DNA of 64,000 nt from Exiguobacterium profundum (GCF_001909285.1 NZ_MRSV01000001.1:887331-951330), one strand, 5' to 3'. Shown: positions 53,491-63,632, numbered from the stretch's first letter. The notes: generated by a model not told the origin, from the sequence alone. Translations and numbers: made by a program.

Positions 53491-54705
53491 ATGAATATTC
53501 TACACATCAATGCCATCAACGAAGTGAAAAGCACCGGTCGGATGTGTAAAGAGCTCGCATCCGTTCATGCCTCTTACGGACACAACGTCCGAATCGCCCA
53601 TGCGACCGGACCGGTGACCGAGACGAGTGTGGTGGTCGGACAGGCGTGGGAAACGAAGCGACATGCGCTCCACGCCCGTGTGACGGGGCGGCAAGGGTAC
53701 ACATCCAAACGGTCGACCGCTGATTTGATCGCCTTCATGGACAGCTTTCGGCCGGACGTGGTTCATCTTCATAATCTTCACGCCAATTACCTTCATCTCC
53801 AGACGTTGTTTGAGTATTTGGCGAAGCAGGACATCGCCACAGTCATGACGCTTCACGACTGTTGGCTATTCACTGGGAAATGTACTCACTATACGGCGGT
53901 CGGATGTGCGCGCTGGAAGGACGGATGTGGACAGTGCCCACTCTTAAAAGAAGACATCCCGAGCTGGTTTTTAGACCGGACCGGCGAGATGTTGGCGGAC
54001 AAGCGGAAATGGTTCAACGCCATTCCACGCTTGGCAGTAGTGGGAGTGTCGGATTGGATCACGATGGAAACCCACTTCTCGATTCTGCAACACGCGTCCA
54101 TCATTCGTCGCATCTACAACTGGGTCGATTTGGAGACGTTCACACCGAAAGAGGTAGCCCCACTTCGGGCACGCCTGGGGTTGACGGGACAACACATTCT
54201 TCTCGGTGTGGCGAGTCATTGGACCGAGGCGAAAGGATTGTCTGCCTTCATGGAGTTGGCCACGGCGAGACCGTCCGACCAAATCGTCTTAGTCGGACAG
54301 ATGCCTGAACAACATGACTTGCCGGCGAATGTGCTTCACATTCAGGAGACACATGACCCGAGCGAATTGGCTTCTTACTATGCCGCGGCAGACGTCTTGT
54401 TGAACCTGTCAGAGGAAGAATCATTTGGAAACGTGACGGCAGAGGCACTCGCCTGTGGCACGCCAGTTCTCGTCCTCAATTCCACGGCCAGTCCGGAACT
54501 TGTGACAGAACGGACCGGTGTCGTCGTCGCCACGCGATCGGTCGAAGATGTAATGGACGGACTCGATCGTCTCCATCACGCCTCGATCTCACGAATCGCT
54601 TGTGCGAACGAAGCGCGTCAACGGTTCGACTTATTCGACCGGGCGGAGGACTACCTGCACGTATATGAGGAGCTGCAAACCGAGAAAGTGAGGAACGCTT
54701 TATGA
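53491..54705 (+). CDS. Glycosyltransferase family 4 (WcaL-like)
   Basis: 404 residues starting MNILHINAINEVKSTGRMCK. The motifs PDVVHLHNLHANYL, TLHDCWLFTGKCTHY with a CxxxxDGCGQC cysteine group, and SEEESFGNVTAEALACGTP (EX7E) fit GT4 enzymes of colanic-acid type loci. Sugar unknown. ATG at 53491; the earlier in-frame start lies inside the kinase gene. Confidence 0.87.
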   Translation: MNILHINAINEVKSTGRMCKELASVHASYGHNVRIAHATGPVTETSVVVGQAWETKRHALHARVTGRQGYTSKRSTADLIAFMDSFRPDVVHLHNLHANYLHLQTLFEYLAKQDIATVMTLHDCWLFTGKCTHYTAVGCARWKDGCGQCPLLKEDIPSWFLDRTGEMLADKRKWFNAIPRLAVVGVSDWITMETHFSILQHASIIRRIYNWVDLETFTPKEVAPLRARLGLTGQHILLGVASHWTEAKGLSAFMELATARPSDQIVLVGQMPEQHDLPANVLHIQETHDPSELASYYAAADVLLNLSEEESFGNVTAEALACGTPVLVLNSTASPELVTERTGVVVATRSVEDVMDGLDRLHHASISRIACANEARQRFDLFDRAEDYLHVYEELQTEKVRNAL

Positions 54706-55628
54706 CACCACTCGTATCCATCATCATCCCCGTCTATAACGGGAGCGATTATTTACGGACATGTATCGACAGCGCCTTAGCCCAGACGCATCCTTCGATT
54801 GAAGTGATCGTCGTCAACGACGGCTCGACTGATGACGGGAAAACGGCGGCGATTGCGACAAGTTACGGCAAGAAAATTCGCTACGTGGAAAAGGAAAATG
54901 GGGGCGTCTCGAGTGCGTTGAATCGTGGGATTGAAGAAATGAACGGAGACTATTTCTCCTGGCTCAGTCACGATGACGTGTACGAACCGACAAAGATCGA
55001 ACGACAGCTCGCCGCATTGCACGAGCAACATCTCCCGATGAACCAGACAATCGTCGTCACAGGGACGGCGTTCATTGACGAAAAGGGGGAGGCGATCCGA
55101 CGGGTGCAACGGAAAGTGAGCGGATTCTATTCGAGTCAGGACATGTTCCGTCACTTGCTGTTGTCCTCGACTTTGAACGGATGCGCGCTCTTGATTCCGC
55201 GACGAGCGTTCGAACATCGGCGTTTTTCGTTAGAGGACCGCTTCATTCAAGACTGGATCTGCTGGGTCGAGTTGGCGCTCGATGGGTTCGACTTTTACGT
55301 GATGCGTGAGCCGCTCGTCTATTCACGGATTCACGGCGAGCAACAAAAAAAAAAAATCGCACATCGAGCCACGATGGAATCGAATCGCTATCTGAAGCGG
55401 CTACTCCAGGACGTCGAGGTGCGTGATAACGGAGAGGAATTGACCGCCATCATTCTGAAACACACGTTTAAAGAAAATGCGGCGGACGTACGGGAACAGT
55501 ACTTAACGACACATGATGTGAATCGTTACTTTGGACCGCTGGAATATCGGTGGCTTCGCTGGAACGGTATCCTGTTTTCAAACCTGCTGTCTCTATATCG
55601 AGGGATGACCAATCTGATTTATCGCTAG
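54702..55628 (+). CDS. Glycosyltransferase family 2
   Basis: 308 residues: VSIIIPVYNGSDYLRTCIDS, VNDGSTDDG, ENGGVSSALNRGIEEMNG and the DxD-like SHDDVYEP near residue 90, all GT-A family 2 features. QDWICWVEL is the acceptor-region ED motif variant. A run of A near 55346 stays in frame. Overlaps the preceding gene by 4 bases. Confidence 0.88.
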   Translation: MTPLVSIIIPVYNGSDYLRTCIDSALAQTHPSIEVIVVNDGSTDDGKTAAIATSYGKKIRYVEKENGGVSSALNRGIEEMNGDYFSWLSHDDVYEPTKIERQLAALHEQHLPMNQTIVVTGTAFIDEKGEAIRRVQRKVSGFYSSQDMFRHLLLSSTLNGCALLIPRRAFEHRRFSLEDRFIQDWICWVELALDGFDFYVMREPLVYSRIHGEQQKKKIAHRATMESNRYLKRLLQDVEVRDNGEELTAIILKHTFKENAADVREQYLTTHDVNRYFGPLEYRWLRWNGILFSNLLSLYRGMTNLIYR

Positions 55629-55643
55629 AAAGGAGGGGTTGAG

Positions 55644-56690
55644 ATGACGATCTATTTAGTCAATATGGCGCTGTTGGTCGGTTGGGGACTGTTGTTGATC
55701 CGTAACGAGATTCCGAGTCGCCGTGCTTGGTTCGTATCTTTCGCCACGATTCAATGGATCGTCTTGTCAGGCTTCCGAGACGTCACCGTCGGGGCAGATA
55801 CCGCGCAGTACAAGGCACTCTTCCTTCAGTCGCAAACGTTGCCGCTCGGTGCGTTCACCGACCGTTTCTTTGAAATCGTCTTCACGGAGAGCGAGGACCC
55901 GGGGTTCTACCTGTTCCAACGTCTCATCCAGTACGCGATCACGGACTATCAAGTGTATCTCGTTCTCATCGCGATGATCTTCATGATTCCGCTCGGCTAT
56001 TTCATCTACAAATACTCGAGCGAACCGCTCATCAGCTTCCTGCTCTTTTCGGTCCTCTTCTACGAATTCTTCGCCGTCACCGGGTTACGGCAAACGGTGG
56101 CGACCGCGCTCGTCGTGCTCGTCGGCTACCATTTCGTGCGGGCGCGGAAGTTGGGCTGGTTCCTCCTGCTCGTATGCATCGCCATGACGATTCATAAATC
56201 TTCGCTCATCTTCGTCCCGTTCTACTTTTTAGCGAACAAGCAACTGACCAAAGCGTATTTGATGACCATGTTCGGGGTCATCGTCGGATTGTTCGTCTTC
56301 CGGAATCCATTCTTCGACCTGCTCGTCCAAGTGTCTGGCTACGATACGTACAGCGCCATGGACGGCGCCGGGGCGGTCAACTTCAGTCTGATGTTGCTCT
56401 CCGTCCTCTTCGTGGCATTATGGCGAAAAGATCAAATTTTAGCGAACAATCCATCCGCCATCCATTTCTTCAATGCGCTGTTACTCGCCGCCTGTCTCTT
56501 GCCGTTGACGTTCTTGAACCCATCCATGATGAGGCTCGTCCAATACTTCTCGCTCTTCCTGCTGTTGATGATTCCGGAGATTGTCGGCACGTTCGAGCGG
56601 CGGGAACGACTCGTCGTCTATTACTCGGCGGTCATGTTGCTCGGTCTCTTGTTTATTCGCGAAGCGCCGGTGTATTCGTTCTTTTGGTAA
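55644..56690 (+). CDS. EpsG-family polysaccharide polymerase (Wzy-like)
   Basis: 348 residues with about ten membrane helices and the EpsG features FRDVTVGADTAQYKALF near residue 45, TGLRQTVATALV near 150 and IHKSSLIFVPFYF. Polymerises lipid-linked repeat units outside the membrane. GAAAGGAGG precedes the ATG. Confidence 0.83.
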   Translation: MTIYLVNMALLVGWGLLLIRNEIPSRRAWFVSFATIQWIVLSGFRDVTVGADTAQYKALFLQSQTLPLGAFTDRFFEIVFTESEDPGFYLFQRLIQYAITDYQVYLVLIAMIFMIPLGYFIYKYSSEPLISFLLFSVLFYEFFAVTGLRQTVATALVVLVGYHFVRARKLGWFLLLVCIAMTIHKSSLIFVPFYFLANKQLTKAYLMTMFGVIVGLFVFRNPFFDLLVQVSGYDTYSAMDGAGAVNFSLMLLSVLFVALWRKDQILANNPSAIHFFNALLLAACLLPLTFLNPSMMRLVQYFSLFLLLMIPEIVGTFERRERLVVYYSAVMLLGLLFIREAPVYSFFW

Positions 56691-56708
56691 AACGAGGAGG
56701 TGAAGCAT

Positions 56709-58271
56709 ATGTCGACACGCATGACGCTAGACGAGGCAGCCAGTAACCGCAAAATCAAGATCGGGGCGGTCATGTCCTACACGCAAATCTTTTTCGGCAT
56801 CTTATCTGGTCTCATCTATACGCCGTGGATGATTCATGAGATCGGGCAGGCGAGTTACGGGTTGTATATGCTGACCATCTCTCTCATCAGTATGTTCGCG
56901 ATGGACTTCGGGCTCGATGCGGCCGTCTCACGATTCATGAGCAAGTATATGGCGGAGGGGGACCACGAGCGAGCAGGACGATTTTTAGGCATCGCCTATA
57001 AACTGTTCATCGCCATCTCACTCGTCCTCTTCCTCATCCTCACCGTCGTCTACTTCTTCTTGGACTCGATTTACTCGAGTTTGACGGCGACCGAGCTCGA
57101 ACAGTTGAAAGTCCTCTATGTGATCGCGGGACTGTTCATCGTCGTCTCTTTCCCGACGAAGCCATTCTCTGGCATTCTCGTATCCCATGAACAATTCCTC
57201 TTCTCGAGTGCCCTGCATCTCGCTGAGAAGGTCGGGACGGTCGCTTTGATGGTCACCGCGCTTCTTCTCGGCTATGGGTTGTATGCCCTCGTCATCGTCA
57301 ATGCGCTGGTGGGCACGATCGTCTTACTCATCGAGTACGTCTTCATTCGGCGCAAGACTCTCGTCCGTGCCAACTTTCAGAATCGAGAGAAGGGGATTTA
57401 TCGGGACATCTTTAGCTTCACGTCCTGGAGCACGATTACGCTCGTCGCCCAACGCTTCGTGTTGAACATTACCCCGAGTTTACTGGGGATTCTAGCGGGC
57501 AGTGCCTCGATTGCCCTCTTTTCCGTCGGGATGGTCATCGAAGGGTATGTCTGGACCATAGCGGCCTCGCTCGGTTACTTATTCCTTCCGAAAGTCAGTC
57601 GGATGTTGTCCCGAAACGATCGTGAGGCCATCGGGTACCTCTTCGTCCGCATCGGTCGGATTCAACTGTATATCGTCGGACTCATCCTCGCCTCGTTCTT
57701 CATCCTCGGTCGCGAGTTCATGCACCTATGGGTCGGACCAGACTTCACCGATTCCTACGTCATCGCACTTCTCTTGATTGCACCGAGTGTGATCACGTTG
57801 ACGCAAGACATCGGCAATACGACACTCATTGCCGAGAACAAAGTGAAGTATCGGGCGTTCGCTGCCCTCATCGTGGCCGCCATCAGTATGACGCTCTCAC
57901 CACTGTTGATTCCACACTTTGGTCCGATCGGTGCGGCCATCGCCATTTGTATCGGCAACATCGTCGGACTCGTCTTCTATATGAACGTGATTTACCATCG
58001 GGTCCTCGGTCTCGACATCCTCGACTTTTTCCGCAAGTGCCATCTGAAGCTCTTGCCCGGTATTCTCCTGTACACGCTCATCGGCTGGGGGATCCAGTTC
58101 TTCTTCCCGTCCTCGAACTGGTTCGGCTTCGGGGTGAAGGGAATCGTGCTCATCAGTATTTACGCCGTAATCATGTGGGGACTCGCATTTGATGAGACGG
58201 AGAAAGCCATGTTCCGCCAAGTGTTCGCTCAATTGAAACTACGCATCCTATCCATTCACCACACATCCTAG
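56709..58271 (+). CDS. Polysaccharide flippase (Wzx/MOP family)
   Basis: 520 residues with 14 predicted helices. IGAVMSYTQIFFGILSGLIY and GLDAAVSRFMSKYMAEGD near residue 75 match MOP-family Wzx proteins. Translocates lipid-linked repeat units. AGGAGGTG precedes ATG 56709. Confidence 0.87.
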   Translation: MSTRMTLDEAASNRKIKIGAVMSYTQIFFGILSGLIYTPWMIHEIGQASYGLYMLTISLISMFAMDFGLDAAVSRFMSKYMAEGDHERAGRFLGIAYKLFIAISLVLFLILTVVYFFLDSIYSSLTATELEQLKVLYVIAGLFIVVSFPTKPFSGILVSHEQFLFSSALHLAEKVGTVALMVTALLLGYGLYALVIVNALVGTIVLLIEYVFIRRKTLVRANFQNREKGIYRDIFSFTSWSTITLVAQRFVLNITPSLLGILAGSASIALFSVGMVIEGYVWTIAASLGYLFLPKVSRMLSRNDREAIGYLFVRIGRIQLYIVGLILASFFILGREFMHLWVGPDFTDSYVIALLLIAPSVITLTQDIGNTTLIAENKVKYRAFAALIVAAISMTLSPLLIPHFGPIGAAIAICIGNIVGLVFYMNVIYHRVLGLDILDFFRKCHLKLLPGILLYTLIGWGIQFFFPSSNWFGFGVKGIVLISIYAVIMWGLAFDETEKAMFRQVFAQLKLRILSIHHTS

Positions 58272-58282
58272 GAGGGAACAAG

Positions 58283-59434
58283 ATGAAACGACTCAAGGTC
58301 ATGACGATTGTTGGTACCAGACCCGAAATCATTCGATTGTCCGCCGTGATGGCACGTCTCGAAGCCTCCGAGGCAATCGACCATGTGCTCGTTCATACGG
58401 GACAAAACTATGATTACGAATTGAATCAAATTTTCTTTGAAGACTTCGGACTCCGGACACCGGATTATGTGTTAGACGCCTCGGCGGATGGTCCGATGGC
58501 GACGATCGGGAATATCCTCATCGCCATCGATCCCGTGCTCGCATCCGAGCGTCCGGACGCGGTCTTGCTACTCGGGGACACGAACAGCTGTCTCGCAGCC
58601 ATCGCCGCAAAACGTCATCACATTCCCATCTTCCATATGGAGGCAGGGAATCGCTGTTTTGATGAACGGGTCCCGGAGGAGACGAATCGTCGCATCGTCG
58701 ACCATATCGCCGACATCAATCTGACCTATAGTGACATCGCACGCGAGTATCTGCTTCGTGAAGGGTTACCGGCGGACCGCATCATCAAGACGGGGAGCCC
58801 GATGTACGAGGTGCTCCATCGTCAACGGGAGAAGATCGAGCGGTCAGACGTGCTCGAACGGCTCGACTTGGAGCGAGATGCCTATTTCGTCGTATCGGCC
58901 CATCGCGATGAAAACATCAGTGATGACGAGAACTTTTTCGATCTCGTCGACACGCTCAATGCGGTCGCGACCACGTACCAGCTCCCCCTCATCGTCAGCA
59001 CTCATCCTCGGACGGCAAAACGCATTCGTGAGAGTGGGGTGCGTCTCCATCCAAACATTCGTACCCTCAAGCCGCTCGGCTTCAGTGACTACGTCCACCT
59101 GCAACTCCATGCGAAGGCCGTGTTGTCGGACAGCGGTACGATCAGTGAAGAAAGCTCGATTCTTGGAATCAAAGGGTTGAATATCCGACAAGCGCATGAG
59201 CGTCCGGAGGCGATGGAGGAAGGGGCGGCAATGATGGTTGGATTGAAGCGGGAACGGGTGCTTCAGGCGCTTCGAATCTTAGAAGAGACGGAAGGTCCGA
59301 TGCGACTCGTGAACGATTATGGCATGCCGAACGTCTCCGATAAAGTGCTCCGCATCTTGTTGTCCTACACGGACTATGTGATGCGAGAAGTGTGGAAGCA
59401 ACATACGGTGTCGACCGAGAAGAAAGAGGTGTGA
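58283..59434 (+). CDS. Non-hydrolysing UDP-HexNAc 2-epimerase (CapG/WecB-like)
   Basis: 383 residues: MTIVGTRPEIIRLSAVM, HTGQNYDYELNQIFFEDFG, HMEAGNRCFDERVPEETNRR, SAHRDENI and SDSGTISEES. The NRCFD variant and the presence of CapE- and CapF-like genes nearby favour CapG, which makes UDP-L-FucNAc from UDP-N-acetyl-L-talosamine, over WecB (UDP-ManNAc). AGGAGGG precedes the ATG. Confidence 0.85.
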   Translation: MKRLKVMTIVGTRPEIIRLSAVMARLEASEAIDHVLVHTGQNYDYELNQIFFEDFGLRTPDYVLDASADGPMATIGNILIAIDPVLASERPDAVLLLGDTNSCLAAIAAKRHHIPIFHMEAGNRCFDERVPEETNRRIVDHIADINLTYSDIAREYLLREGLPADRIIKTGSPMYEVLHRQREKIERSDVLERLDLERDAYFVVSAHRDENISDDENFFDLVDTLNAVATTYQLPLIVSTHPRTAKRIRESGVRLHPNIRTLKPLGFSDYVHLQLHAKAVLSDSGTISEESSILGIKGLNIRQAHERPEAMEEGAAMMVGLKRERVLQALRILEETEGPMRLVNDYGMPNVSDKVLRILLSYTDYVMREVWKQHTVSTEKKEV

Positions 59435-59437
59435 GCT

Positions 59438-60076
59438 ATGGATTATATGACGTTCAAACGAATTTTTGACGGGACGCTCAGCGGAGTCGCGCTCCTTCTT
59501 CTCGCACCGTTTCTGCTCCTTATCGCCCTCTCGATCAAAATCGATTCAAGGGGTCCCGTCTTTTTCAAACAGGAGCGCATCGGATTACGGGAGACACGTT
59601 TTTGGATGTATAAGTTCCGGACGATGCATCAGGACACCCCGAACGATGTCCCGACACATCTGTTTAACGACTCCACGAAACATATCACGCGCGTTGGGGC
59701 GTTTCTTCGCAAGACGAGTCTCGATGAATTGCCACAGCTCGTCAACATTTTAAAAGGCGAGATGGCCATCGTCGGACCGAGACCCGCACTGTGGAACCAG
59801 GACGACTTGGTCGAGGCTCGTCGACAAGTGGGTGCGACAGAAGCGCTGCCGGGGCTGACCGGATGGGCACAAGTGAAGGGGCGCGATGAGCTTCCGATTG
59901 AAGTGAAGGCGAAACTCGACGGGGAATACGTTCGCCAGATGAGCTTATGGTTCGATCTGCGCTGTATCGCCTTGACCGTCAGGAACGTTTTGCTCCGGGA
60001 AGGAATCGTGGAAGGGGCGCCACCACCGAGCCCGACGTCTGAAGAAAAGAAGATGATGCATGTTGCGAAAAAATGA
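59438..60076 (+). CDS. Priming sugar-phosphate transferase (bacterial sugar transferase family)
   Basis: 212 residues with one N-terminal hydrophobic re-entrant helix ([20 protein letters not shown]), the small PglC-like type. Core motifs are [46 protein letters not shown] and [12 protein letters not shown]. Transfers the first sugar phosphate to undecaprenyl phosphate. Its last six codons and following bases are the 20-bp repeat shared with 51937. Confidence 0.9.
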   Translation: MDYMTFKRIFDGTLSGVALLLLAPFLLLIALSIKIDSRGPVFFKQERIGLRETRFWMYKFRTMHQDTPNDVPTHLFNDSTKHITRVGAFLRKTSLDELPQLVNILKGEMAIVGPRPALWNQDDLVEARRQVGATEALPGLTGWAQVKGRDELPIEVKAKLDGEYVRQMSLWFDLRCIALTVRNVLLREGIVEGAPPPSPTSEEKKMMHVAKK

Positions 60077-60079
60077 TAA
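60060..60079 (+). repeat. 20-bp direct repeat, copy 2
   Basis: Identical to 51937-51956. Here it spans the end of the priming transferase gene (codons for HVAKK and stop) and the first bases of the 106-base gap before the CapE-like gene. The gap shows no clear promoter. Confidence 0.8.
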
Positions 60080-60182
60080 CGGTTTCCATTAAGTTACCAA
60101 TTTAAGTGAGACCAACCGGGTAAATGATGACATACCGCTCTTCCTACATCTGAGACTAGACAGCTACGAAAGGAGCCTTCTT

Positions 60183-61226
60183 ATGTTTTCCAATAAAACA
60201 TTGCTCATCACGGGTGGGACAGGATCGTTCGGCAATGCCGTGATGGAGCGATTCCTCGATACGAACATCAAAGAGATTCGCATTTTTTCACGGGATGAGA
60301 AGAAACAAGAAGACATTCGCAATCGCTATCATCATGACAAGTTAAAATTCTACATTGGCGATGTACGGGACCCGAACAGTGTCAAAAATGCCATGTATGG
60401 GGTCGATTACGTTTTCCATGCAGCGGCACTAAAACAAGTTCCCTCGTGTGAGTTTTTCCCAATCGAAGCGGTGAAGACGAATATTCTCGGTACGGAAAAT
60501 GTCTTGAATGCCGCCATCGAAGCGGGTGTGGAGAAGGTCATCTGTCTTTCGACGGATAAGGCGGCCTACCCGATCAATGCGATGGGAATCTCCAAAGCGA
60601 TGATGGAAAAAGTTTTCGTCGCCAAGGCCCGTGCGGTCGGACCAGACCGGACGCTCATCTGCGGGACCCGTTACGGGAACGTGATGGCCTCGCGTGGGTC
60701 GGTCATCCCATTATTCGTGGAAAAAATCAAAAAAGGGGAGCCGCTCACCGTGACCGATCCGCTCATGACGCGTTTCTTGATGAGCTTGGCCGATGCGGTC
60801 GAACTCGTCGTCTTCGCATTCCATCATGCGCATGCCGGTGACATCATGGTCCAAAAATCACCTGCCTCGACGATCGGTGTGCTCGCGGAAGCCGTGAAAC
60901 AACTGTTCGGGGTCGATCTTCCCATCAAAGTCATCGGGACTCGCCACGGCGAGAAAGCGTTCGAGACGTTGATGACCCGGGAAGAGAAAGTCGTCTCCGA
61001 GGACATGGGTGGATTCTTCCGCGTCCCGGCCGACAATCGTGACTTGAACTACGAGAAGTACTTCAGTGAAGGCAGCCAGGAGCTGACTGCTCAAGGCGAG
61101 TACAACTCGAACAATACGAGACAGCTCGATGTGGAGGAAGTGAAGGAACTCTTGTTGACGTTACCTTACATCCAGGAAGAACTCGCGAAATGGACGATTC
61201 CCGCTTCCGCGAAACGAATCGGGTGA
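60183..61226 (+). CDS. capE: UDP-GlcNAc 4,6-dehydratase/5-epimerase (CapE-like)
   Basis: 347 residues, single-domain SDR: LLITGGTGSFGNAVMERFL, DYVFHAAALKQVPSCEFFP, and the Met-Lys active-site pair in NAMGISKAMMEKV. The C-terminal ending with EYNSNNTRQLDVEEVKELL is typical of CapE. First step from UDP-GlcNAc to UDP-L-FucNAc. AAAGGAG precedes the ATG. Confidence 0.9.
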   Translation: MFSNKTLLITGGTGSFGNAVMERFLDTNIKEIRIFSRDEKKQEDIRNRYHHDKLKFYIGDVRDPNSVKNAMYGVDYVFHAAALKQVPSCEFFPIEAVKTNILGTENVLNAAIEAGVEKVICLSTDKAAYPINAMGISKAMMEKVFVAKARAVGPDRTLICGTRYGNVMASRGSVIPLFVEKIKKGEPLTVTDPLMTRFLMSLADAVELVVFAFHHAHAGDIMVQKSPASTIGVLAEAVKQLFGVDLPIKVIGTRHGEKAFETLMTREEKVVSEDMGGFFRVPADNRDLNYEKYFSEGSQELTAQGEYNSNNTRQLDVEEVKELLLTLPYIQEELAKWTIPASAKRIG

Positions 61227-61231
61227 GTGTG

Positions 61232-62467
61232 ATGACCAGAGAACGAATCGTCTTCTTATCCAATATGGCTTCCCCGTATCAAGTGAAATTCGCTGACGCG
61301 CTCCATAAATATTTTGATACTGAGTTTTGGTTTTATAGACAAATCACGGATCAACGTCCTGATTGGTGGGTCATCCCACTTGGTAAACGCTGTCGCGTCT
61401 TGAGAGGCTCCTATTTCTCGAAAAAGACGAACTATCTGTCACTCGATGTGTTTGTCCAACTCATCCGGTTTCGACCGCATATCTTGCTACTAGCCGGCTT
61501 TACCCCGTTTCACGCAATTCTCTTAAAAATTGTCAAACTGTTCGGGGTGCGCGTCGTCGTCATGAGCGAGCCAATCCGAAACGTTCGAGGTGAGACGAGC
61601 GGTGAATCGACGTTATTGACAAGAGAAAACGGCTTGCACAAGACCACACGGATTCATCGACTGTTCAAGCGGACCGATTTGATTTTCGGAATGGGAAACG
61701 TCGCACGCGATCAATTTATCAAGGAACTAGGCTTCCCTTCCGAACGAGTCGTCTCGGCGCCCTATCCGATTGATATCGAGACGCATATGTCGCACCCATT
61801 GCGTCAGAAAGGACCAAATGACCCGATTCATCTGTTGTTTGCCAATCGCTTAATTGAACGTTATCAACCGCTCGTCGCCTTGGAGGCGTATCGAATCTTG
61901 AAAGAAGAATATCCGAACCTTTCCATGTCGCTCAATCGCGACGGACACCTCGCAGATGCGTGTCGGCGATATATCGAGGACGAGCAGTTGAAGGACGTCA
62001 CGTTCCTTGACGAAATCGAGTCGTGGGAAGGATTGAATCTCGTTTACCGGAGTTCGGACATCCTCGTATTACCGGCGACCTATTCGAACGGGAACATCAG
62101 CATCATTGAAGCCTGCGCGTCCGGGATGGGGATTGTTGTCAGCCATGACGTCAACAACGTTGAGAGACATCTGCACGAAGGCATTAACTGTTACAAATGC
62201 GAACCGACGGTGGCGTCACTCGTGACCGAGCTTAAGCGGTATCTGGAACATCCTGAAAAATTGAAAGCTCACGGACAACAATCGAAAGAACTCGTGACAC
62301 CGCGACTGAACGCCAGTACTGCTGCCATCTACGCCGATTTACTCCAACCACTTTATCGCAAAGGAGATTCTCACCATGCTGAAGCTGATGTTGCTCGGGG
62401 GCGCGATGCATCAAGTTCCCATCATACAAAAAGCGAAACAACAAGGGATATTCACCGTTCTCTGTGA
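61232..62467 (+). CDS. Glycosyltransferase family 4 with read-through-like tail
   Basis: 411 residues: RIVFLSNMASPYQVKFADAL opening, PHILLLAGFTPFHAILLKIV, and the donor-site VLPATYSNGNISIIEACASG with EX7E-like spacing. The last 30 residues (GDSHHAEADVARGRD onward) are encoded within the next gene in another frame and have no family character; the natural end is expected near YADLLQPLYRK at 62360. GTG/ATG at 61229/61232 are alternative starts with a weak ribosome site. Confidence 0.8.
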   Translation: MTRERIVFLSNMASPYQVKFADALHKYFDTEFWFYRQITDQRPDWWVIPLGKRCRVLRGSYFSKKTNYLSLDVFVQLIRFRPHILLLAGFTPFHAILLKIVKLFGVRVVVMSEPIRNVRGETSGESTLLTRENGLHKTTRIHRLFKRTDLIFGMGNVARDQFIKELGFPSERVVSAPYPIDIETHMSHPLRQKGPNDPIHLLFANRLIERYQPLVALEAYRILKEEYPNLSMSLNRDGHLADACRRYIEDEQLKDVTFLDEIESWEGLNLVYRSSDILVLPATYSNGNISIIEACASGMGIVVSHDVNNVERHLHEGINCYKCEPTVASLVTELKRYLEHPEKLKAHGQQSKELVTPRLNASTAAIYADLLQPLYRKGDSHHAEADVARGRDASSSHHTKSETTRDIHRSL

Positions 62468-63632
62468 CTATCTACCGGATAATCCAGGTCGACTCGTGGC
62501 CGATCGCTATTACTGTACGAGCACGCTTGATCGGGAAGCAGTCCTCGCCATCGCGAGAGAAGAAGGCATCGATGGGATTGTCGCTTATGCCTCCGACCCG
62601 GCGGCGCGAACGGCCGCCTATGTCGGAGAAGCGCTCGGTTTAGTGACGAACTCGCTAGAAACGGTCGAAACGTTGACGAATAAAGCGAAGTTTCGAACAT
62701 TCCTACAGCGACATGGCTTTGCCGTCCCGGAAGCCTTTGCGTTTACCGAACTAGAAATAGCCGTCGAAACGTTACGGAATCGAGCGGGCGAGTACATCAT
62801 CAAACCGGCCGACGCCTCTGGGAGTAAAGGGGTCAACAAATGGAGTCGGGGGAACGGAATTGAGCAGCTTCGCCGCCATCTCCGATCGGCATTTACGATG
62901 TCGTTCAATCAGGAAGTGGTCGTGGAGGAGTTCATTACCCGAGACGGCTATCAACTAGCGGGTGATGGATTTGTCGTCGACGGGGAGTTAGTGTTTCGTT
63001 GTTTCGGAAACGGACATTTCAATGTGAACGGAGTCAACCCGTTTGCCCCGATTAGTGCGAGTTTTCCAAGTGTGCATCCACCTCACGTGCTCGAACAGGT
63101 ACATGAGACGTTGCAACGGATGTTGACTGAAGTCGGCTTCAAACAAGGGGCGTTCAATTTTGACATCTTCGTCAAAGGAGAAGACGTTTATCTGATGGAT
63201 ATCGGTCCACGGAACGGAGGAAATTACATCCCACAAATCATCGAACAAGCGACAGGCGTCGACTTGGTCCAGGCGACGATTGATGTCGCACTCGGGATGC
63301 CGGTGACGCTCGAGATGAAGCCGGTGACCGTACCGTCCGCCTATTTCATCATCGGTAGTCAAGAAAAGGGTCAGTTCATGGGTGTCCATTTCGATGAGGA
63401 CGCATATACGATTCGACAAGCGAACATCTATTACAACGTCGGAGATGTGGTCCCACGCTTCGAAGGGGCAAATCAAGCACTCGGTAGTTTGATTCTAGAG
63501 TTTGAAGACGTTGAGACGATGCTTCGACTCGTTGAACATCCCGAGCGATGGCTGACCTTTCACATCCAGTCAACCGAAGAAACGGAGGGAGAATCATGGA
63601 CATCGTCGTCACCGGTGCGAACGGTTTTTTAG
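62376..63632 (+). CDS. ATP-grasp family protein in the capsule locus
   Basis: 418 residues with a carbamoyl-phosphate-synthase-like N-terminal domain (MLKLMLLGGAMHQVPIIQKA) and ATP-grasp core: YIIKPADASGSKGVNKWS, EVVVEEFI and VYLMDIGPRNGGNYIPQI for metal and ATP. Such ligases form amide bonds and in polysaccharide loci may add an amino acid to a sugar carboxylate or amine; the reaction is inference. AAGGAG precedes the ATG. It overlaps the preceding gene by 92 bases and the next by 37. Confidence 0.78.
   Translation: MLKLMLLGGAMHQVPIIQKAKQQGIFTVLCDYLPDNPGRLVADRYYCTSTLDREAVLAIAREEGIDGIVAYASDPAARTAAYVGEALGLVTNSLETVETLTNKAKFRTFLQRHGFAVPEAFAFTELEIAVETLRNRAGEYIIKPADASGSKGVNKWSRGNGIEQLRRHLRSAFTMSFNQEVVVEEFITRDGYQLAGDGFVVDGELVFRCFGNGHFNVNGVNPFAPISASFPSVHPPHVLEQVHETLQRMLTEVGFKQGAFNFDIFVKGEDVYLMDIGPRNGGNYIPQIIEQATGVDLVQATIDVALGMPVTLEMKPVTVPSAYFIIGSQEKGQFMGVHFDEDAYTIRQANIYYNVGDVVPRFEGANQALGSLILEFEDVETMLRLVEHPERWLTFHIQSTEETEGESWTSSSPVRTVF

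Noticed and set aside
55340-55365. Possible frameshift at a long A run in the GT2 gene
   Set aside because: Frame continues with coherent sequence to a stop just before epsG.
60074-60092. cre-like sequence TGATAACGGTTTCC after the priming transferase gene
   Set aside because: The final consensus base is wrong and there is no promoter recognisable around it.
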